A stretch of DNA of 64,000 bases from NCBI GenBank assembly GCA_964057225.1, contig OZ059897.1, positions 7,564,001 through 7,628,000 of the forward strand, read 5' to 3'. The position numbers and the translations under genes are program-made. The notes below the pieces were generated by a model. The model saw nothing but the letters and a program-made list of their open reading frames with translations, did no database searches and was not told the origin of the DNA. Source of the DNA: Auanema rhodensis. Its lineage: Eukaryota; Nematoda; Chromadorea; Rhabditida; Rhabditidae. Below, piece after piece: positions 22,286 through 38,100 of this stretch. The stretch's first letter is position 1. Every line of letters begins with the position of its first letter.

Positions 22286-25200
22286 AATTTTTAACATTCT
22301 ATCTGTCCCGAACATGTAAAACTTAATTTTCTTACCTTGTTTAAACTTTTATTTATTCCAGAATCTTGAATTTTTCTTCAAATATAGATCTTTTTGAATT
22401 AAATTTAGAAGTAAATATACTATTCTATGAGTAAGTACTTCATTATTTTTATGAAATGGTGACGATATGTAGCCTCGTTAGCTCAGCTGGTAGAGCGTTA
22501 GACTTTTAATCTAACGGTCAGGGGTTCGAGCCCCCTACGGGGCTAATTTTTTACATTCTATCTGTTCCGAACATGTAAAACTTCATTTTCTTACCTTGTT
22601 TAAACTTTTATTTATTCCAGAATCTTGAATTTTTCTTCAAATATAGATCTTTTTGAATTAAATTTAGAAGTAAATATACTATTCTATGAGTAAGTACTTC
22701 ATTATTTTTATGAAATGGTGGCGATGTGTAGCCTCGTTAGCTCAGCTGGTAGAGCGTTAGACTTTTAATCTAACGGTCAGGGGTTCGAGCCCCCTACGGG
22801 GCTAATTTTTTACATTCTATCTGTCCCGAACATGTAAAACTTAATTTTCTTACCTTGTTTAAACTTTTATTTATTCCAGAATCTTGAATTTTTCTTCAAA
22901 TATAGATCTTTTTGAATTAAATTTAGAAGTAAATATACTATTCTATGAGTAAGTACTTCATTATTTTTATGAAATGGTGACGATATGTAGCCTCGTTAGC
23001 TCAGCTGGTAGAGCGTTAGACTTTTAATCTAACGGTCAGGGGTTCGAGCCCCCTACGGGGCTAATTTTTTACATTCTATCTGTTCCGAACATGTAAAACT
23101 TCATTTTCTTACCTTGTTTAAACTTTTATTTATTCCAGAATCTTGAATTTTTCTTCAAATATAGATCTTTTTGAATTAAATTTAGAAGTAAATATACTAT
23201 TCTATGAGTAAGTACTTCATTATTTTTATGAAATGGTGGCGATGTGTAGCCTCGTTAGCTCAGCTGGTAGAGCGTTAGACTTTTAATCTAACGGTCAGGG
23301 GTTCGAGCCCCCTACGGGGCTAATTTTTTACATTCTATCTGTCCCGAACATGTAAAACTTAATTTTCTTACCTTGTTTAAACTTTTATTTATTCCAGAAT
23401 CTTGAATTTTTCTTCAAATATAGATCTTTTTGAATTAAATTTAGAAGTAAATATACTATTGTATGAGTAGGTTCTTCATTATTTTTATGAAATGGCGACG
23501 ATATGTAGCCTCGTTAGCTCAGCTGGTAGAGCGTTAGACTTTTAATCTAACGGTCAGGGGTTCGAGCCCCCTACGGGGCTAATTTTTTACATTCTATCTG
23601 TCCCGAACATGTGAAACTTTATTTTCTTACCTTGTTTGAACTTTCATTTATTCCAGAATCTTGAATTTTTCTTCAAATATAGATCTTTTTGAATTAAATT
23701 TAAAAGTAAATATACTATTCTATGAGTAGGTACTTCATTAATTTTATGAAGTTAGGAGGATGTGTAGCCTCGTTAGCTCAGCTGGTAGAGCGTTAGACTT
23801 TTAATCTAACGGTCAGGGGTTCGAGCCCCCTACGGGGCTAATTTTTTACATTCTATCTGTTCCGAACATGTAAAACTTCATTTTCTTACCTTGTTTGAAC
23901 TTTCATTTATTCCAGAATCTTGAATTTTTCTTCAAATATAGATCTTTTTGAATTAAATTTAAAAGTAAATATACTATTCTATGAGTAGGTACTTCATTAA
24001 TTTTATGAAGTTAGGAGGATGTGTAGCCTCGTTAGCTCAGCTGGTAGAGCGTTAGACTTTTAATCTAACGGTCAGGGGTTCGAGCCCCCTACGGGGCTAA
24101 TTTTTTACATTCTATCTGTCCCGAACATGTGAAACTTTATTTTCTTACCTTGTTTGAACTTTCATTTATTCCAGAATCTTGAATTTTTCTTCAAATATAG
24201 ATCTTTTTGAATTAAATTTAGAAGTAAATATACTATTGTATGAGTAGGTTCTTCATTATTTTTATGAAATGGCGACGATATGTAGCCTCGTTAGCTCAGC
24301 TGGTAGAGCGTTAGACTTTTAATCTAACGGTCAGGGGTTCGAGCCCCCTACGGGGCTAATTTTTTACATTCTATCTGTTCCGAACATGTAAAACTTCATT
24401 TTCTTACCTTGTTTGAACTTTCATTTATTCCAGAATCTTGAATTTTTCTTCAAATATAGATCTTTTTGAATTAAATTTAAAAGTAAATATACTATTCTAT
24501 GAGTAGGTACTTCATTAATTTTATGAAGTTAGGAGGATGTGTAGCCTCGTTAGCTCAGCTGGTAGAGCGTTAGACTTTTAATCTAACGGTCAGGGGTTCG
24601 AGCCCCCTACGGGGCTAATTTTTTACATTCTATCTGTCCCGAACATGTAAAACTTAATTTTCTTACGTTGTTTAAACTTTTATTTATTCCAGAATCTTGA
24701 ATTTTTCTTCAAATATAGATCTTTTTGAATTAAATTTAGAAGTAAATATACTATTGTATGAGTAGGTTCTTCATTATTTTTATGAAATGGCGACGATATG
24801 TAGCCTCGTTAGCTCAGCTGGTAGAGCGTTAGACTTTTAATCTAACGGTCAGGGGTTCGAGCCCCCTACGGGGCTAATTTTTTACATTCTATCTGTTCCG
24901 AACATGTAAAACTTCATTTTCTTACCTTGTTTGAACTTTCATTTATTCCAGAATCTTGAATTTTTCTTCAAATATAGATCTTTTTGAATTAAATTTAGAA
25001 GTAAATATACTATTCTATGAGTAAGTACTTCATTATTTTTATGAAATGGTGACGATATGTAGCCTCGTTAGCTCAGCTGGTAGAGCGTTAGACTTTTAAT
25101 CTAACGGTCAGGGGTTCGAGCCCCCTACGGGGCTAATTTTTTACATTCTATCTGTTCCGAACATGTAAAACTTCATTTTCTTACCTTGTTTAAACTTTTA

Positions 25201-28200
25201 TTTATTCCAGAATCTTGAATTTTTCTTCAAATATAGATCTTTTTGAATTAAATTTAGAAGTAAATATACTATTCTATGAGTAAGTACTTCATTATTTTTA
25301 TGAAATGGTGGCGATGTGTAGCCTCGTTAGCTCAGCTGGTAGAGCGTTAGACTTTTAATCTAACGGTCAGGGGTTCGAGCCCCCTACGGGGCTAATTTTT
25401 TACATTCTATCTGTCCCGAACATGTAAAACTTAATTTTCTTACCTTGTTTAAACTTTTATTTATTCCAGAATCTTGAATTTTTCTTCAAATATAGATCTT
25501 TTTGAATTAAATTTAGAAGTAAATATACTATTCTATGAGTAAGTACTTCATTATTTTTATGAAATGGTGACGATATGTAGCCTCGTTAGCTCAGCTGGTA
25601 GAGCGTTAGACTTTTAATCTAACGGTCAGGGGTTCGAGCCCCCTACGGGGCTAATTTTTTACATTCTATCTGTTCCGAACATGTAAAACTTCATTTTCTT
25701 ACCTTGTTTAAACTTTTATTTATTCCAGAATCTTGAATTTTTCTTCAAATATAGATCTTTTTGAATTAAATTTAGAAGTAAATATACTATTCTATGAGTA
25801 AGTACTTCATTATTTTTATGAAATGGTGGCGATGTGTAGCCTCGTTAGCTCAGCTGGTAGAGCGTTAGACTTTTAATCTAACGGTCAGGGGTTCGAGCCC
25901 CCTACGGGGCTAATTTTTTACATTCTATCTGTCCCGAACATGTAAAACTTAATTTTCTTACCTTGTTTAAACTTTTATTTATTCCAGAATCTTGAATTTT
26001 TCTTCAAATATAGATCTTTTTGAATTAAATTTAGAAGTAAATATACTATTGTATGAGTAGGTTCTTCATTATTTTTATGAAATGGCGACGATATGTAGCC
26101 TCGTTAGCTCAGCTGGTAGAGCGTTAGACTTTTAATCTAACGGTCAGGGGTTCGAGCCCCCTACGGGGCTAATTTTTTACATTCTATCTGTCCCGAACAT
26201 GTGAAACTTTATTTTCTTACCTTGTTTGAACTTTCATTTATTCCAGAATCTTGAATTTTTCTTCAAATATAGATCTTTTTGAATTAAATTTAAAAGTAAA
26301 TATACTATTCTATGAGTAGGTACTTCATTAATTTTATGAAGTTAGGAGGATGTGTAGCCTCGTTAGCTCAGCTGGTAGAGCGTTAGACTTTTAATCTAAC
26401 GGTCAGGGGTTCGAGCCCCCTACGGGGCTAATTTTTTACATTCTATCTGTTCCGAACATGTAAAACTTCATTTTCTTACCTTGTTTGAACTTTCATTTAT
26501 TCCAGAATCTTGAATTTTTCTTCAAATATAGATCTTTTTGAATTAAATTTAAAAGTAAATATACTATTCTATGAGTAGGTACTTCATTAATTTTATGAAG
26601 TTAGGAGGATGTGTAGCCTCGTTAGCTCAGCTGGTAGAGCGTTAGACTTTTAATCTAACGGTCAGGGGTTCGAGCCCCCTACGGGGCTAATTTTTTACAT
26701 TCTATCTGTCCCGAACATGTGAAACTTTATTTTCTTACCTTGTTTGAACTTTCATTTATTCCAGAATCTTGAATTTTTCTTCAAATATAGATCTTTTTGA
26801 ATTAAATTTAGAAGTAAATATACTATTGTATGAGTAGGTTCTTCATTATTTTTATGAAATGGCGACGATATGTAGCCTCGTTAGCTCAGCTGGTAGAGCG
26901 TTAGACTTTTAATCTAACGGTCAGGGGTTCGAGCCCCCTACGGGGCTAATTTTTTACATTCTATCTGTTCCGAACATGTAAAACTTCATTTTCTTACCTT
27001 GTTTGAACTTTCATTTATTCCAGAATCTTGAATTTTTCTTCAAATATAGATCTTTTTGAATTAAATTTAAAAGTAAATATACTATTCTATGAGTAGGTAC
27101 TTCATTAATTTTATGAAGTTAGGAGGATGTGTAGCCTCGTTAGCTCAGCTGGTAGAGCGTTAGACTTTTAATCTAACGGTCAGGGGTTCGAGCCCCCTAC
27201 GGGGCTAATTTTTTACATTCTATCTGTCCCGAACATGTAAAACTTAATTTTCTTACCTTGTTTAAACTTTTATTTATTCCAGAATCTTGAATTTTTCTTC
27301 AAATATAGATCTTTTTGAATTAAATTTAGAAGTAAATATACTATTGTATGAGTAGGTACTTCATTATTTTTATGAAATGGCGACGATATGTAGCCTCGTT
27401 AGCTCAGCTGGTAGAGCGTTAGACTTTTAATCTAACGGTCAGGGGTTCGAGCCCCCTACGGGGCTAATTTTTAACATTCTATCTGTTCCGAACATGTAAA
27501 ACTTAATTTTCTTACCTTGTTTAAACTTTTATTCATTCCAGAATCTTGAATTTTTCTTCAAATATAGATCTTTTTGAATTAAATTTAGAAGTAAATATAA
27601 TATTGTATGAGTAAGTACTTCATTATTTTTATGAAATGGTGACGATATGTAGCCTCGTTAGCTCAGCTGGTAGAGCGTTAGACTTTTAATCTAACGGTCA
27701 GGGGTTCGAGCCCCCTACGGGGCTAATTGTTTACATTCTATCTGTCCCGAACATGTAAAACTTAATTTTCTTACCTTGTTTAAACTTTTATTTATTCCAG
27801 AATCTTGAATTTTTCTTCAAATATAGATCTTTTTGAATTAAATTTAGAAGTAAATATACTATTCTATGAGTAAGTACTTCATTATTTTTATGAAATGGTG
27901 ACGATATGTAGCCTCGTTAGCTCAGCTGGTAGAGCGTTAGACTTTTAATCTAACGGTCAGGGGTTCGAGCCCCCTACGGGGCTAATTTTTTACATTCTAT
28001 CTGTCCCGAACATGTAAAACTTAATTTTCTTACCTTGTTTAAACTTTTATTCATTCCAGAATCTTGAATTTTTCTTCAAATATAGATCTTTTTGAATTAA
28101 ATTTAGAAGTAAATATACTATTGTATGAGTAGGTACTTCATTATTTTTATGAAATGGCGACGATATGTAGCCTCGTTAGCTCAGCTGGTAGAGCGTTAGA

Positions 28201-31200
28201 CTTTTAATCTAACGGTCAGGGGTTCGAGCCCCCTACGGGGCTAATTTTTTACATTCTATCTGTCCCGAACATGTAAAACTTAATATTCTTACCTTGTTTA
28301 AACTTTTATTTATTCCAGAATCTTGAATTTTTCTTCAAATATAGATCTTTTTGAATTAAATTTAGAAGTAAATATAATATTGTATGAGTAAGTACTTCAT
28401 TATTTTTATGAAATGGTGACGATATGTAGCCTCGTTAGCTCAGCTGGTAGAGCGTTAGACTTTTAATCTAACGGTCAGGGGTTCGAGCCCCCTACGGGGC
28501 TAATTTTTTACATTCTATCTGTCCCGAACATGTAAAACTTAATTTTCTTACCTTGTTTAAACTTTTATTTATTCCAGAATCTTGAATTTTTCTTCAAATA
28601 TAGATCTTTTTGAATTAAATTTAGAAGTAAATATACTATTGTATGAGTAGGTACTTCATTATTTTTATGAAATGGCGACGATATGTAGCCTCGTTAGCTC
28701 AGCTGGTAGAGCGTTAGACTTTTAATCTAACGGTCAGGGGTTCGAGCCCCCTACGGGGCTAATTTTTAACATTCTATCTGTTCCGAACATGTAAAACTTA
28801 ATTTTCTTACCTTGTTTAAACTTTTATTCATTCCAGAATCTTGAATTTTTCTTCAAATATAGATCTTTTTGAATTAAATTTAGAAGTAAATATAATATTG
28901 TATGAGTAAGTACTTCATTATTTTTATGAAATGGTGACGATATGTAGCCTCGTTAGCTCAGCTGGTAGAGCGTTAGACTTTTAATCTAACGGTCAGGGGT
29001 TCGAGCCCCCTACGGGGCTAATTGTTTACATTCTATCTGTCCCGAACATGTAAAACTTAATTTTCTTACCTTGTTTAAACTTTTATTTATTCCAGAATCT
29101 TGAATTTTTCTTCAAATATAGATCTTTTTGAATTAAATTTAGAAGTAAATATACTATTCTATGAGTAAGTACTTCATTATTTTTATGAAATGGTGACGAT
29201 ATGTAGCCTCGTTAGCTCAGCTGGTAGAGCGTTAGACTTTTAATCTAACGGTCAGGGGTTCGAGCCCCCTACGGGGCTAATTTTTTACATTCTATCTGTC
29301 CCGAACATGTAAAACTTAATTTTCTTACCTTGTTTAAACTTTTATTCATTCCAGAATCTTGAATTTTTCTTCAAATATAGATCTTTTTGAATTAAATTTA
29401 GAAGTAAATATACTATTGTATGAGTAGGTACTTCATTATTTTTATGAAATGGCGACGATATGTAGCCTCGTTAGCTCAGCTGGTAGAGCGTTAGACTTTT
29501 AATCTAACGGTCAGGGGTTCGAGCCCCCTACGGGGCTAATTTTTTACATTCTATCTGTCCCGAACATGTAAAACTTAATTTTCTTACCTTGTTTAAACTT
29601 TTATTTATTCCAGAATCTTGAATTTTTCTTCAAATATAGATCTTTTTGAATTAAATTTAGAAGTAAATATAATATTGTATGAGTAAGTACTTCATTATTT
29701 TTATGAAATGGTGACGATATGTAGCCTCGTTAGCTCAGCTGGTAGAGCGTTAGACTTTTAATCTAACGGTCAGGGGTTCGAGCCCCCTACGGGGCTAATT
29801 TTTTACATTCTATCTGTCCCGAACATGTAAAACTTAATTTTCTTACCTTGTTTAAACTTTTATTTATTCCAGAATCTTGAATTTTTCTTCAAATATAGAT
29901 CTTTTTGAATTAAATTTAGAAGTAAATATACTATTGTATGAGTAGGTACTTCATTATTTTTATGAAATGGCGACGATATGTAGCCTCGTTAGCTCAGCTG
30001 GTAGAGCGTTAGACTTTTAATCTAACGGTCAGGGGTTCGAGCCCCCTACGGGGCTAATTTTTAACATTCTATCTGTTCCGAACATGTAAAACTTAATTTT
30101 CTTACCTTGTTTAAACTTTTATTCATTCCAGAATCTTGAATTTTTCTTCAAATATAGATCTTTTTGAATTAAATTTAGAAGTAAATATAATATTGTATGA
30201 GTAAGTACTTCATTATTTTTATGAAATGGTGACGATATGTAGCCTCGTTAGCTCAGCTGGTAGAGCGTTAGACTTTTAATCTAACGGTCAGGGGTTCGAG
30301 CCCCCTACGGGGCTAATTGTTTACATTCTATCTGTCCCGAACATGTAAAACTTAATTTTCTTACCTTGTTTAAACTTTTATTTATTCCAGAATCTTGAAT
30401 TTTTCTTCAAATATAGATCTTTTTGAATTAAATTTAGAAGTAAATATACTATTCTATGAGTAAGTACTTCATTATTTTTATGAAATGGTGACGATATGTA
30501 GCCTCGTTAGCTCAGCTGGTAGAGCGTTAGACTTTTAATCTAACGGTCAGGGGTTCGAGCCCCCTACGGGGCTAATTTTTTACATTCTATCTGTCCCGAA
30601 CATGTAAAACTTAATTTTCTTACCTTGTTTAAACTTTTATTCATTCCAGAATCTTGAATTTTTCTTCAAATATAGATCTTTTTGAATTAAATTTAGAAGT
30701 AAATATACTATTGTATGAGTAGGTACTTCATTATTTTTATGAAATGGCGACGATATGTAGCCTCGTTAGCTCAGCTGGTAGAGCGTTAGACTTTTAATCT
30801 AACGGTCAGGGGTTCGAGCCCCCTACGGGGCTAATTTTTTACATTCTATCTGTCCCGAACATGTAAAACTTAATTTTCTTACCTTGTTTAAACTTTTATT
30901 TATTCCAGAATCTTGAATTTTTCTTCAAATATAGATCTTTTTGAATTAAATTTAGAAGTAAATATAATATTGTATGAGTAAGTACTTCATTATTTTTATG
31001 AAATGGTGACGATATGTAGCCTCGTTAGCTCAGCTGGTAGAGCGTTAGACTTTTAATCTAACGGTCAGGGGTTCGAGCCCCCTACGGGGCTAATTTTTTA
31101 CATTCTATCTGTCCCGAACATGTAAAACTTAATTTTCTTACCTTGTTTAAACTTTTATTTATTCCAGAATCTTGAATTTTTCTTCAAATATAGATCTTTT

Positions 31201-32054
31201 TGAATTAAATTTAGAAGTAAATATACTATTCTATGAGTAAGTACTTCATTATTTTTATGAAATGGTGACGATATGTAGCCTCGTTAGCTCAGCTGGTAGA
31301 GCGTTAGACTTTTAATCTAACGGTCAGGGGTTCGAGCCCCCTACGGGGCTAATTTTTTACATTCTATCTGTCCCGAACATGTAAAACTTAATTTTCTTAC
31401 CTTGTTTAAACTTTTATTCATTCCAGAATCTTGAATTTTTCTTCAAATATAGATCTTTTTGAATTAAATTTAGAAGTAAATATACTATTGTATGAGTAGG
31501 TACTTCATTATTTTTATGAAATGGCGACGGTATGTAGCCTCGTTAGCTCAGCTGGTAGAGCGTTAGACTTTTAATCTAACGGTCAGGGGTTCGAGCCCCC
31601 TACGGGGCTAATTTTTAACATTCTATCTGTCCCGAACATGTAAAACTTAATTTTCTTACCTTGTTTAAACTTTTATTTATTCCAGAATCTTGAATTTTTC
31701 TTCAAATATAGATCTTTTTGAATTAAATTTAGAAGTAAATATACTATTCTATGAGTAAGTACTTCATTATTTTTATGAAATGGTGACGATATGTAGCCTC
31801 GTTAGCTCAGCTGGTAGAGCGTTAGACTTTTAATCTAACGGTCAGGGGTTCGAGCCCCCTACGGGGCTAATTTTTTACATTCTATCTGTTCCGAACATGT
31901 AAAACTTCATTTTCTTACCTTGTTTAAACTTTTATTTATTCCAGAATCTTGAATTTTTCTTCAAATATAGATCTTTTTGAATTAAATTTAGAAGTAAATA
32001 TACTATTCTATGAGTAAGTACTTCATTATTTTTATGAAATGGTGGCGATGTGTA

Positions 32055-32127
32055 GCCTCGTTAGCTCAGCTGGTAGAGCGTTAGATTTTTAATCTAACGG
32101 TCAGGGGTTCGAGCCCCCTACGGGGCT
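32055..32127 (+). tRNA. tRNA-Lys(UUU) copy k=85, C32T variant
   Basis: Position 32 of the anticodon loop is T instead of C, giving the loop TTTTTAA. The anticodon stays TTT. The internal T5 run could act as a premature Pol III terminator in this copy. Confidence 0.75.
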
Positions 32128-35100
32128 AATTTTTTACATTCTATCTGTCCCGAACATGTAAAACTTAATTTTCTTACCTTGTTTAAACTTTTATTTATTC
32201 CAGAATCTTGAATTTTTCTTCAAATATAGATCTTTTTGAATTAAATTTAGAAGTAAATATACTATTCTATGAGTAAGTACTTCATTATTTTTATGAAATG
32301 GTGACGATATGTAGCCTCGTTAGCTCAGCTGGTAGAGCGTTAGACTTTTAATCTAACGGTCAGGGGTTCGAGCCCCCTACGGGGCTAATTTTTTACATTC
32401 TATCTGTTCCGAACATGTAAAACTTCATTTTCTTACCTTGTTTAAACTTTTATTTATTCCAGAATCTTGAATTTTTCTTCAAATATAGATCTTTTTGAAT
32501 TAAATTTAGAAGTAAATATACTATTCTATGAGTAAGTACTTCATTATTTTTATGAAATGGTGGCGATGTGTAGCCTCGTTAGCTCAGCTGGTAGAGCGTT
32601 AGACTTTTAATCTAACGGTCAGGGGTTCGAGCCCCCTACGGGGCTAATTTTTTACATTCTATCTGTCCCGAACATGTAAAACTTAATTTTCTTACCTTGT
32701 TTAAACTTTTATTTATTCCAGAATCTTGAATTTTTCTTCAAATATAGATCTTTTTGAATTAAATTTAGAAGTAAATATACTATTGTATGAGTAGGTTCTT
32801 CATTATTTTTATGAAATGGCGACGATATGTAGCCTCGTTAGCTCAGCTGGTAGAGCGTTAGACTTTTAATCTAACGGTCAGGGGTTCGAGCCCCCTACGG
32901 GGCTAATTTTTTACATTCTATCTGTCCCGAACATGTGAAACTTTATTTTCTTACCTTGTTTGAACTTTCATTTATTCCAGAATCTTGAATTTTTCTTCAA
33001 ATATAGATCTTTTTGAATTAAATTTAAAAGTAAATATACTATTCTATGAGTAGGTACTTCATTAATTTTATGAAGTTAGGAGGATGTGTAGCCTCGTTAG
33101 CTCAGCTGGTAGAGCGTTAGACTTTTAATCTAACGGTCAGGGGTTCGAGCCCCCTACGGGGCTAATTTTTTACATTCTATCTGTTCCGAACATGTAAAAC
33201 TTCATTTTCTTACCTTGTTTGAACTTTCATTTATTCCAGAATCTTGAATTTTTCTTCAAATATAGATCTTTTTGAATTAAATTTAAAAGTAAATATACTA
33301 TTCTATGAGTAGGTACTTCATTAATTTTATGAAGTTAGGAGGATGTGTAGCCTCGTTAGCTCAGCTGGTAGAGCGTTAGACTTTTAATCTAACGGTCAGG
33401 GGTTCGAGCCCCCTACGGGGCTAATTTTTTACATTCTATCTGTCCCGAACATGTGAAACTTTATTTTCTTACCTTGTTTGAACTTTCATTTATTCCAGAA
33501 TCTTGAATTTTTCTTCAAATATAGATCTTTTTGAATTAAATTTAGAAGTAAATATACTATTGTATGAGTAGGTTCTTCATTATTTTTATGAAATGGCGAC
33601 GATATGTAGCCTCGTTAGCTCAGCTGGTAGAGCGTTAGACTTTTAATCTAACGGTCAGGGGTTCGAGCCCCCTACGGGGCTAATTTTTTACATTCTATCT
33701 GTTCCGAACATGTAAAACTTCATTTTCTTACCTTGTTTGAACTTTCATTTATTCCAGAATCTTGAATTTTTCTTCAAATATAGATCTTTTTGAATTAAAT
33801 TTAAAAGTAAATATACTATTCTATGAGTAGGTACTTCATTAATTTTATGAAGTTAGGAGGATGTGTAGCCTCGTTAGCTCAGCTGGTAGAGCGTTAGACT
33901 TTTAATCTAACGGTCAGGGGTTCGAGCCCCCTACGGGGCTAATTTTTTACATTCTATCTGTCCCGAACATGTAAAACTTAATTTTCTTACCTTGTTTAAA
34001 CTTTTATTTATTCCAGAATCTTGAATTTTTCTTCAAATATAGATCTTTTTGAATTAAATTTAGAAGTAAATATACTATTGTATGAGTAGGTACTTCATTA
34101 TTTTTATGAAATGGCGACGATATGTAGCCTCGTTAGCTCAGCTGGTAGAGCGTTAGACTTTTAATCTAACGGTCAGGGGTTCGAGCCCCCTACGGGGCTA
34201 ATTTTTAACATTCTATCTGTTCCGAACATGTAAAACTTTATTTTCTTACCTTGTTTAAACTTTTATTTATTACAGAATCTTGAATTTTTCTTCAAATATA
34301 GATCTTTTTGAATTAAATTTAGAAGTAAATATACTATTGTATGAGTAGGTACTTCATTATTTTTATGAAATGGCGACGATATGTAGCCTCGTTAGCTCAG
34401 CTGGTAGAGCGTTAGACTTTTAATCTAACGGTCAGGGGTTCGAGCCCCCTACGGGGCTAATTTTTTACATTCTATCTGTCCCGAACATGTAAAACTTAAT
34501 TTTCTTACCTTGTTTAAACTTTTATTTATTCCAGAATCTTGAATTTTTCTTCAAATATAGATCTTTTTGAATTAAATTTAGAAGTAAATATACTATTCTA
34601 TGAGTAAGTACTTCATTATTTTTATGAAATGGTGACGATATGTAGCCTCGTTAGCTCAGCTGGTAGAGCGTTAGACTTTTAATCTAACGGTCAGGGGTTC
34701 GAGCCCCCTACGGGGCTAATTTTTTACATTCTATCTGTCCCGAACATGTAAAACTTAATTTTCTTACCTTGTTTAAACTTTTATTCATTCCAGAATCTTG
34801 AATTTTTCTTCAAATATAGATCTTTTTGAATTAAATTTAGAAGTAAATATACTATTGTATGAGTAGGTACTTCATTATTTTTATGAAATGGCGACGATAT
34901 GTAGCCTCGTTAGCTCAGCTGGTAGAGCGTTAGACTTTTAATCTAACGGTCAGGGGTTCGAGCCCCCTACGGGGCTAATTTTTAACATTCTATCTGTTCC
35001 GAACATGTAAAACTTCATTTTCTTACCTTGTTTAAACTTTTATTTATTCCAGAATCTTGAATTTTTCTTCAAATATAGATCTTTTTGAATTAAATTTAGA

Positions 35101-38100
35101 AGTAAATATACTATTCTATGAGTAAGTACTTCATTATTTTTATGAAATGGTGACGATATGTAGCCTCGTTAGCTCAGCTGGTAGAGCGTTAGACTTTTAA
35201 TCTAACGGTCAGGGGTTCGAGCCCCCTACGGGGCTAATTTTTTACATTCTATCTGTCCCGAACATGTAAAACTTAATTTTCTTACCTTGTTTAAACTTTT
35301 ATTCATTCCAGAATCTTGAATTTTTCTTCAAATATAGATCTTTTTGAATTAAATTTAGAAGTAAATATACTATTGTATGAGTAGGTACTTCATTATTTTT
35401 ATGAAATGGCGACGATATGTAGCCTCGTTAGCTCAGCTGGTAGAGCGTTAGACTTTTAATCTAACGGTCAGGGGTTCGAGCCCCCTACGGGGCTAATTTT
35501 TAACATTCTATCTGTTCCGAACATGTAAAACTTCATTTTCTTACCTTGTTTAAACTTTTATTTATTCCAGAATCTTGAATTTTTCTTCAAATATAGATCT
35601 TTTTGAATTAAATTTAGAAGTAAATATACTATTGTATGAGTAGGTACTTCATTATTTTTATGAAATGGCGACGATATGTAGCCTCGTTAGCTCAGCTGGT
35701 AGAGCGTTAGACTTTTAATCTAACGGTCAGGGGTTCGAGCCCCCTACGGGGCTAATTTTTTACATTCTATCTGTCCCGAACATGTAAAACTTAATTTTCT
35801 TACCTTGTTTAAACTTTTATTCATTCCAGAATCTTGAATTTTTCTTCAAATATAGATCTTTTTGAATTAAATTTAGAAGTAAATATACTATTGTATGAGT
35901 AGGTACTTCATTATTTTTATGAAATGGCGACGATATGTAGCCTCGTTAGCTCAGCTGGTAGAGCGTTAGACTTTTAATCTAACGGTCAGGGGTTCGAGCC
36001 CCCTACGGGGCTAATTTTTAACATTCTATCTGTTCCGAACATGTAAAACTTCATTTTCTTACCTTGTTTAAACTTTTATTTATTCCAGAATCTTGAATTT
36101 TTCTTCAAATATAGATCTTTTTGAATTAAATTTAGAAGTAAATATACTATTGTATGAGTAGGTACTTCATTATTTTTATGAAATGGCGACGATATGTAGC
36201 CTCGTTAGCTCAGCTGGTAGAGCGTTAGACTTTTAATCTAACGGTCAGGGGTTCGAGCCCCCTACGGGGCTAATTTTTAACATTCTATCTGTTCCGAACA
36301 TGTAAAACTTCATTTTCTTGCCTTGTTTAAACTTTTATTTATTACAGAATCTTGAATTTTTCTTCAAATATAGATCTTTTTGAATTAAATTTAGAAGTAA
36401 ATATACTATTCTATGAGTAAGTACTTCATTATTTTTATGAAATGGTGACGATATGTAGCCTCGTTAGCTCAGCTGGTAGAGCGTTAGACTTTTAATCTAA
36501 CGGTCAGGGGTTCGAGCCCCCTACGGGGCTAATTTTTTACATTCTATCTGTCCCGAACATGTAAAACTTAATTTTCTTACCTTGTTTAAACTTTTATTCA
36601 TTCCAGAATCTTGAATTTTTCTTCAAATATAGATCTTTTTGAATTAAATTTAGAAGTAAATATACTATTGTATGAGTAGGTACTTCATTATTTTTATGAA
36701 ATGGCGACGATATGTAGCCTCGTTAGCTCAGCTGGTAGAGCGTTAGACTTTTAATCTAACGGTCAGGGGTTCGAGCCCCCTACGGGGCTAATTTTTTACA
36801 TTCTATCTGTCCCGAACATGTAAAACTTAATTTTCTTACCTTGTTTAAACTTTTATTCATTCCAGAATCTTGAATTTTTCTTCAAATATAGATCTTTTTG
36901 AATTAAATTTAGAAGTAAATATACTATTGTATGAGTAGGTACTTCATTATTTTTATGAAATGGCGACGATATGTAGCCTCGTTAGCTCAGCTGGTAGAGC
37001 GTTAGACTTTTAATCTAACGGTCAGGGGTTCGAGCCCCCTACGGGGCTAATTTTTAACATTCTATCTGTTCCGAACATGTAAAACTTCATTTTCTTACCT
37101 TGTTTAAACTTTTATTTATTCCAGAATCTTGAATTTTTCTTCAAATATAGATCTTTTTGAATTAAATTTAGAAGTAAATATACTATTGTATGAGTAGGTA
37201 CTTCATTATTTTTATGAAATGGCGACGATATGTAGCCTCGTTAGCTCAGCTGGTAGAGCGTTAGACTTTTAATCTAACGGTCAGGGGTTCGAGCCCCCTA
37301 CGGGGCTAATTTTTTACATTCTATCTGTCCCGAACATGTAAAACTTAATTTTCTTACCTTGTTTAAACTTTTATTTATTCCAGAATCTTGAATTTTTCTT
37401 CAAATATAGATCTTTTTGAATTAAATTTAGAAGTAAATATACTATTGTATGAGTAAGTACTTCATTATTTTTATGAAATGGTGACGATATGTAGCCTCGT
37501 TAGCTCAGCTGGTAGAGCGTTAGACTTTTAATCTAACGGTCAGGGGTTCGAGCCCCCTACGGGGCTAATTTTTTACATTCTATCTGTCCCGAACATGTAA
37601 AACTTAATTTTCTTACCTTGTTTAAACTTTTATTTATTCCAGAATCTTGAATTTTTCTTCAAATATAGATCTTTTTGAATTAAATTTAGAAGTAAATATA
37701 ATATTGTATGAGTAAGTACTTCATTATTTTTATGAAATGGTGACGATATGTAGCCTCGTTAGCTCAGCTGGTAGAGCGTTAGACTTTTAATCTAACGGTC
37801 AGGGGTTCGAGCCCCCTACGGGGCTAATTTTTTACATTCTATCTGTCCCGAACATGTAAAACTTAATTTTCTTACCTTGTTTAAACTTTTATTTATTCCA
37901 GAATCTTGAATTTTTCTTCAAATATAGATCTTTTTGAATTAAATTTAAAAGTAAATATACTATTCTATGAGTAGGTACTTCATTAATTTTATGAAGTTAG
38001 GAGGATGTGTAGCCTCGTTAGCTCAGCTGGTAGAGCGTTAGACTTTTAATCTAACGGTCAGGGGTTCGAGCCCCCTACGGGGCTAATTTTTTACATTCTA

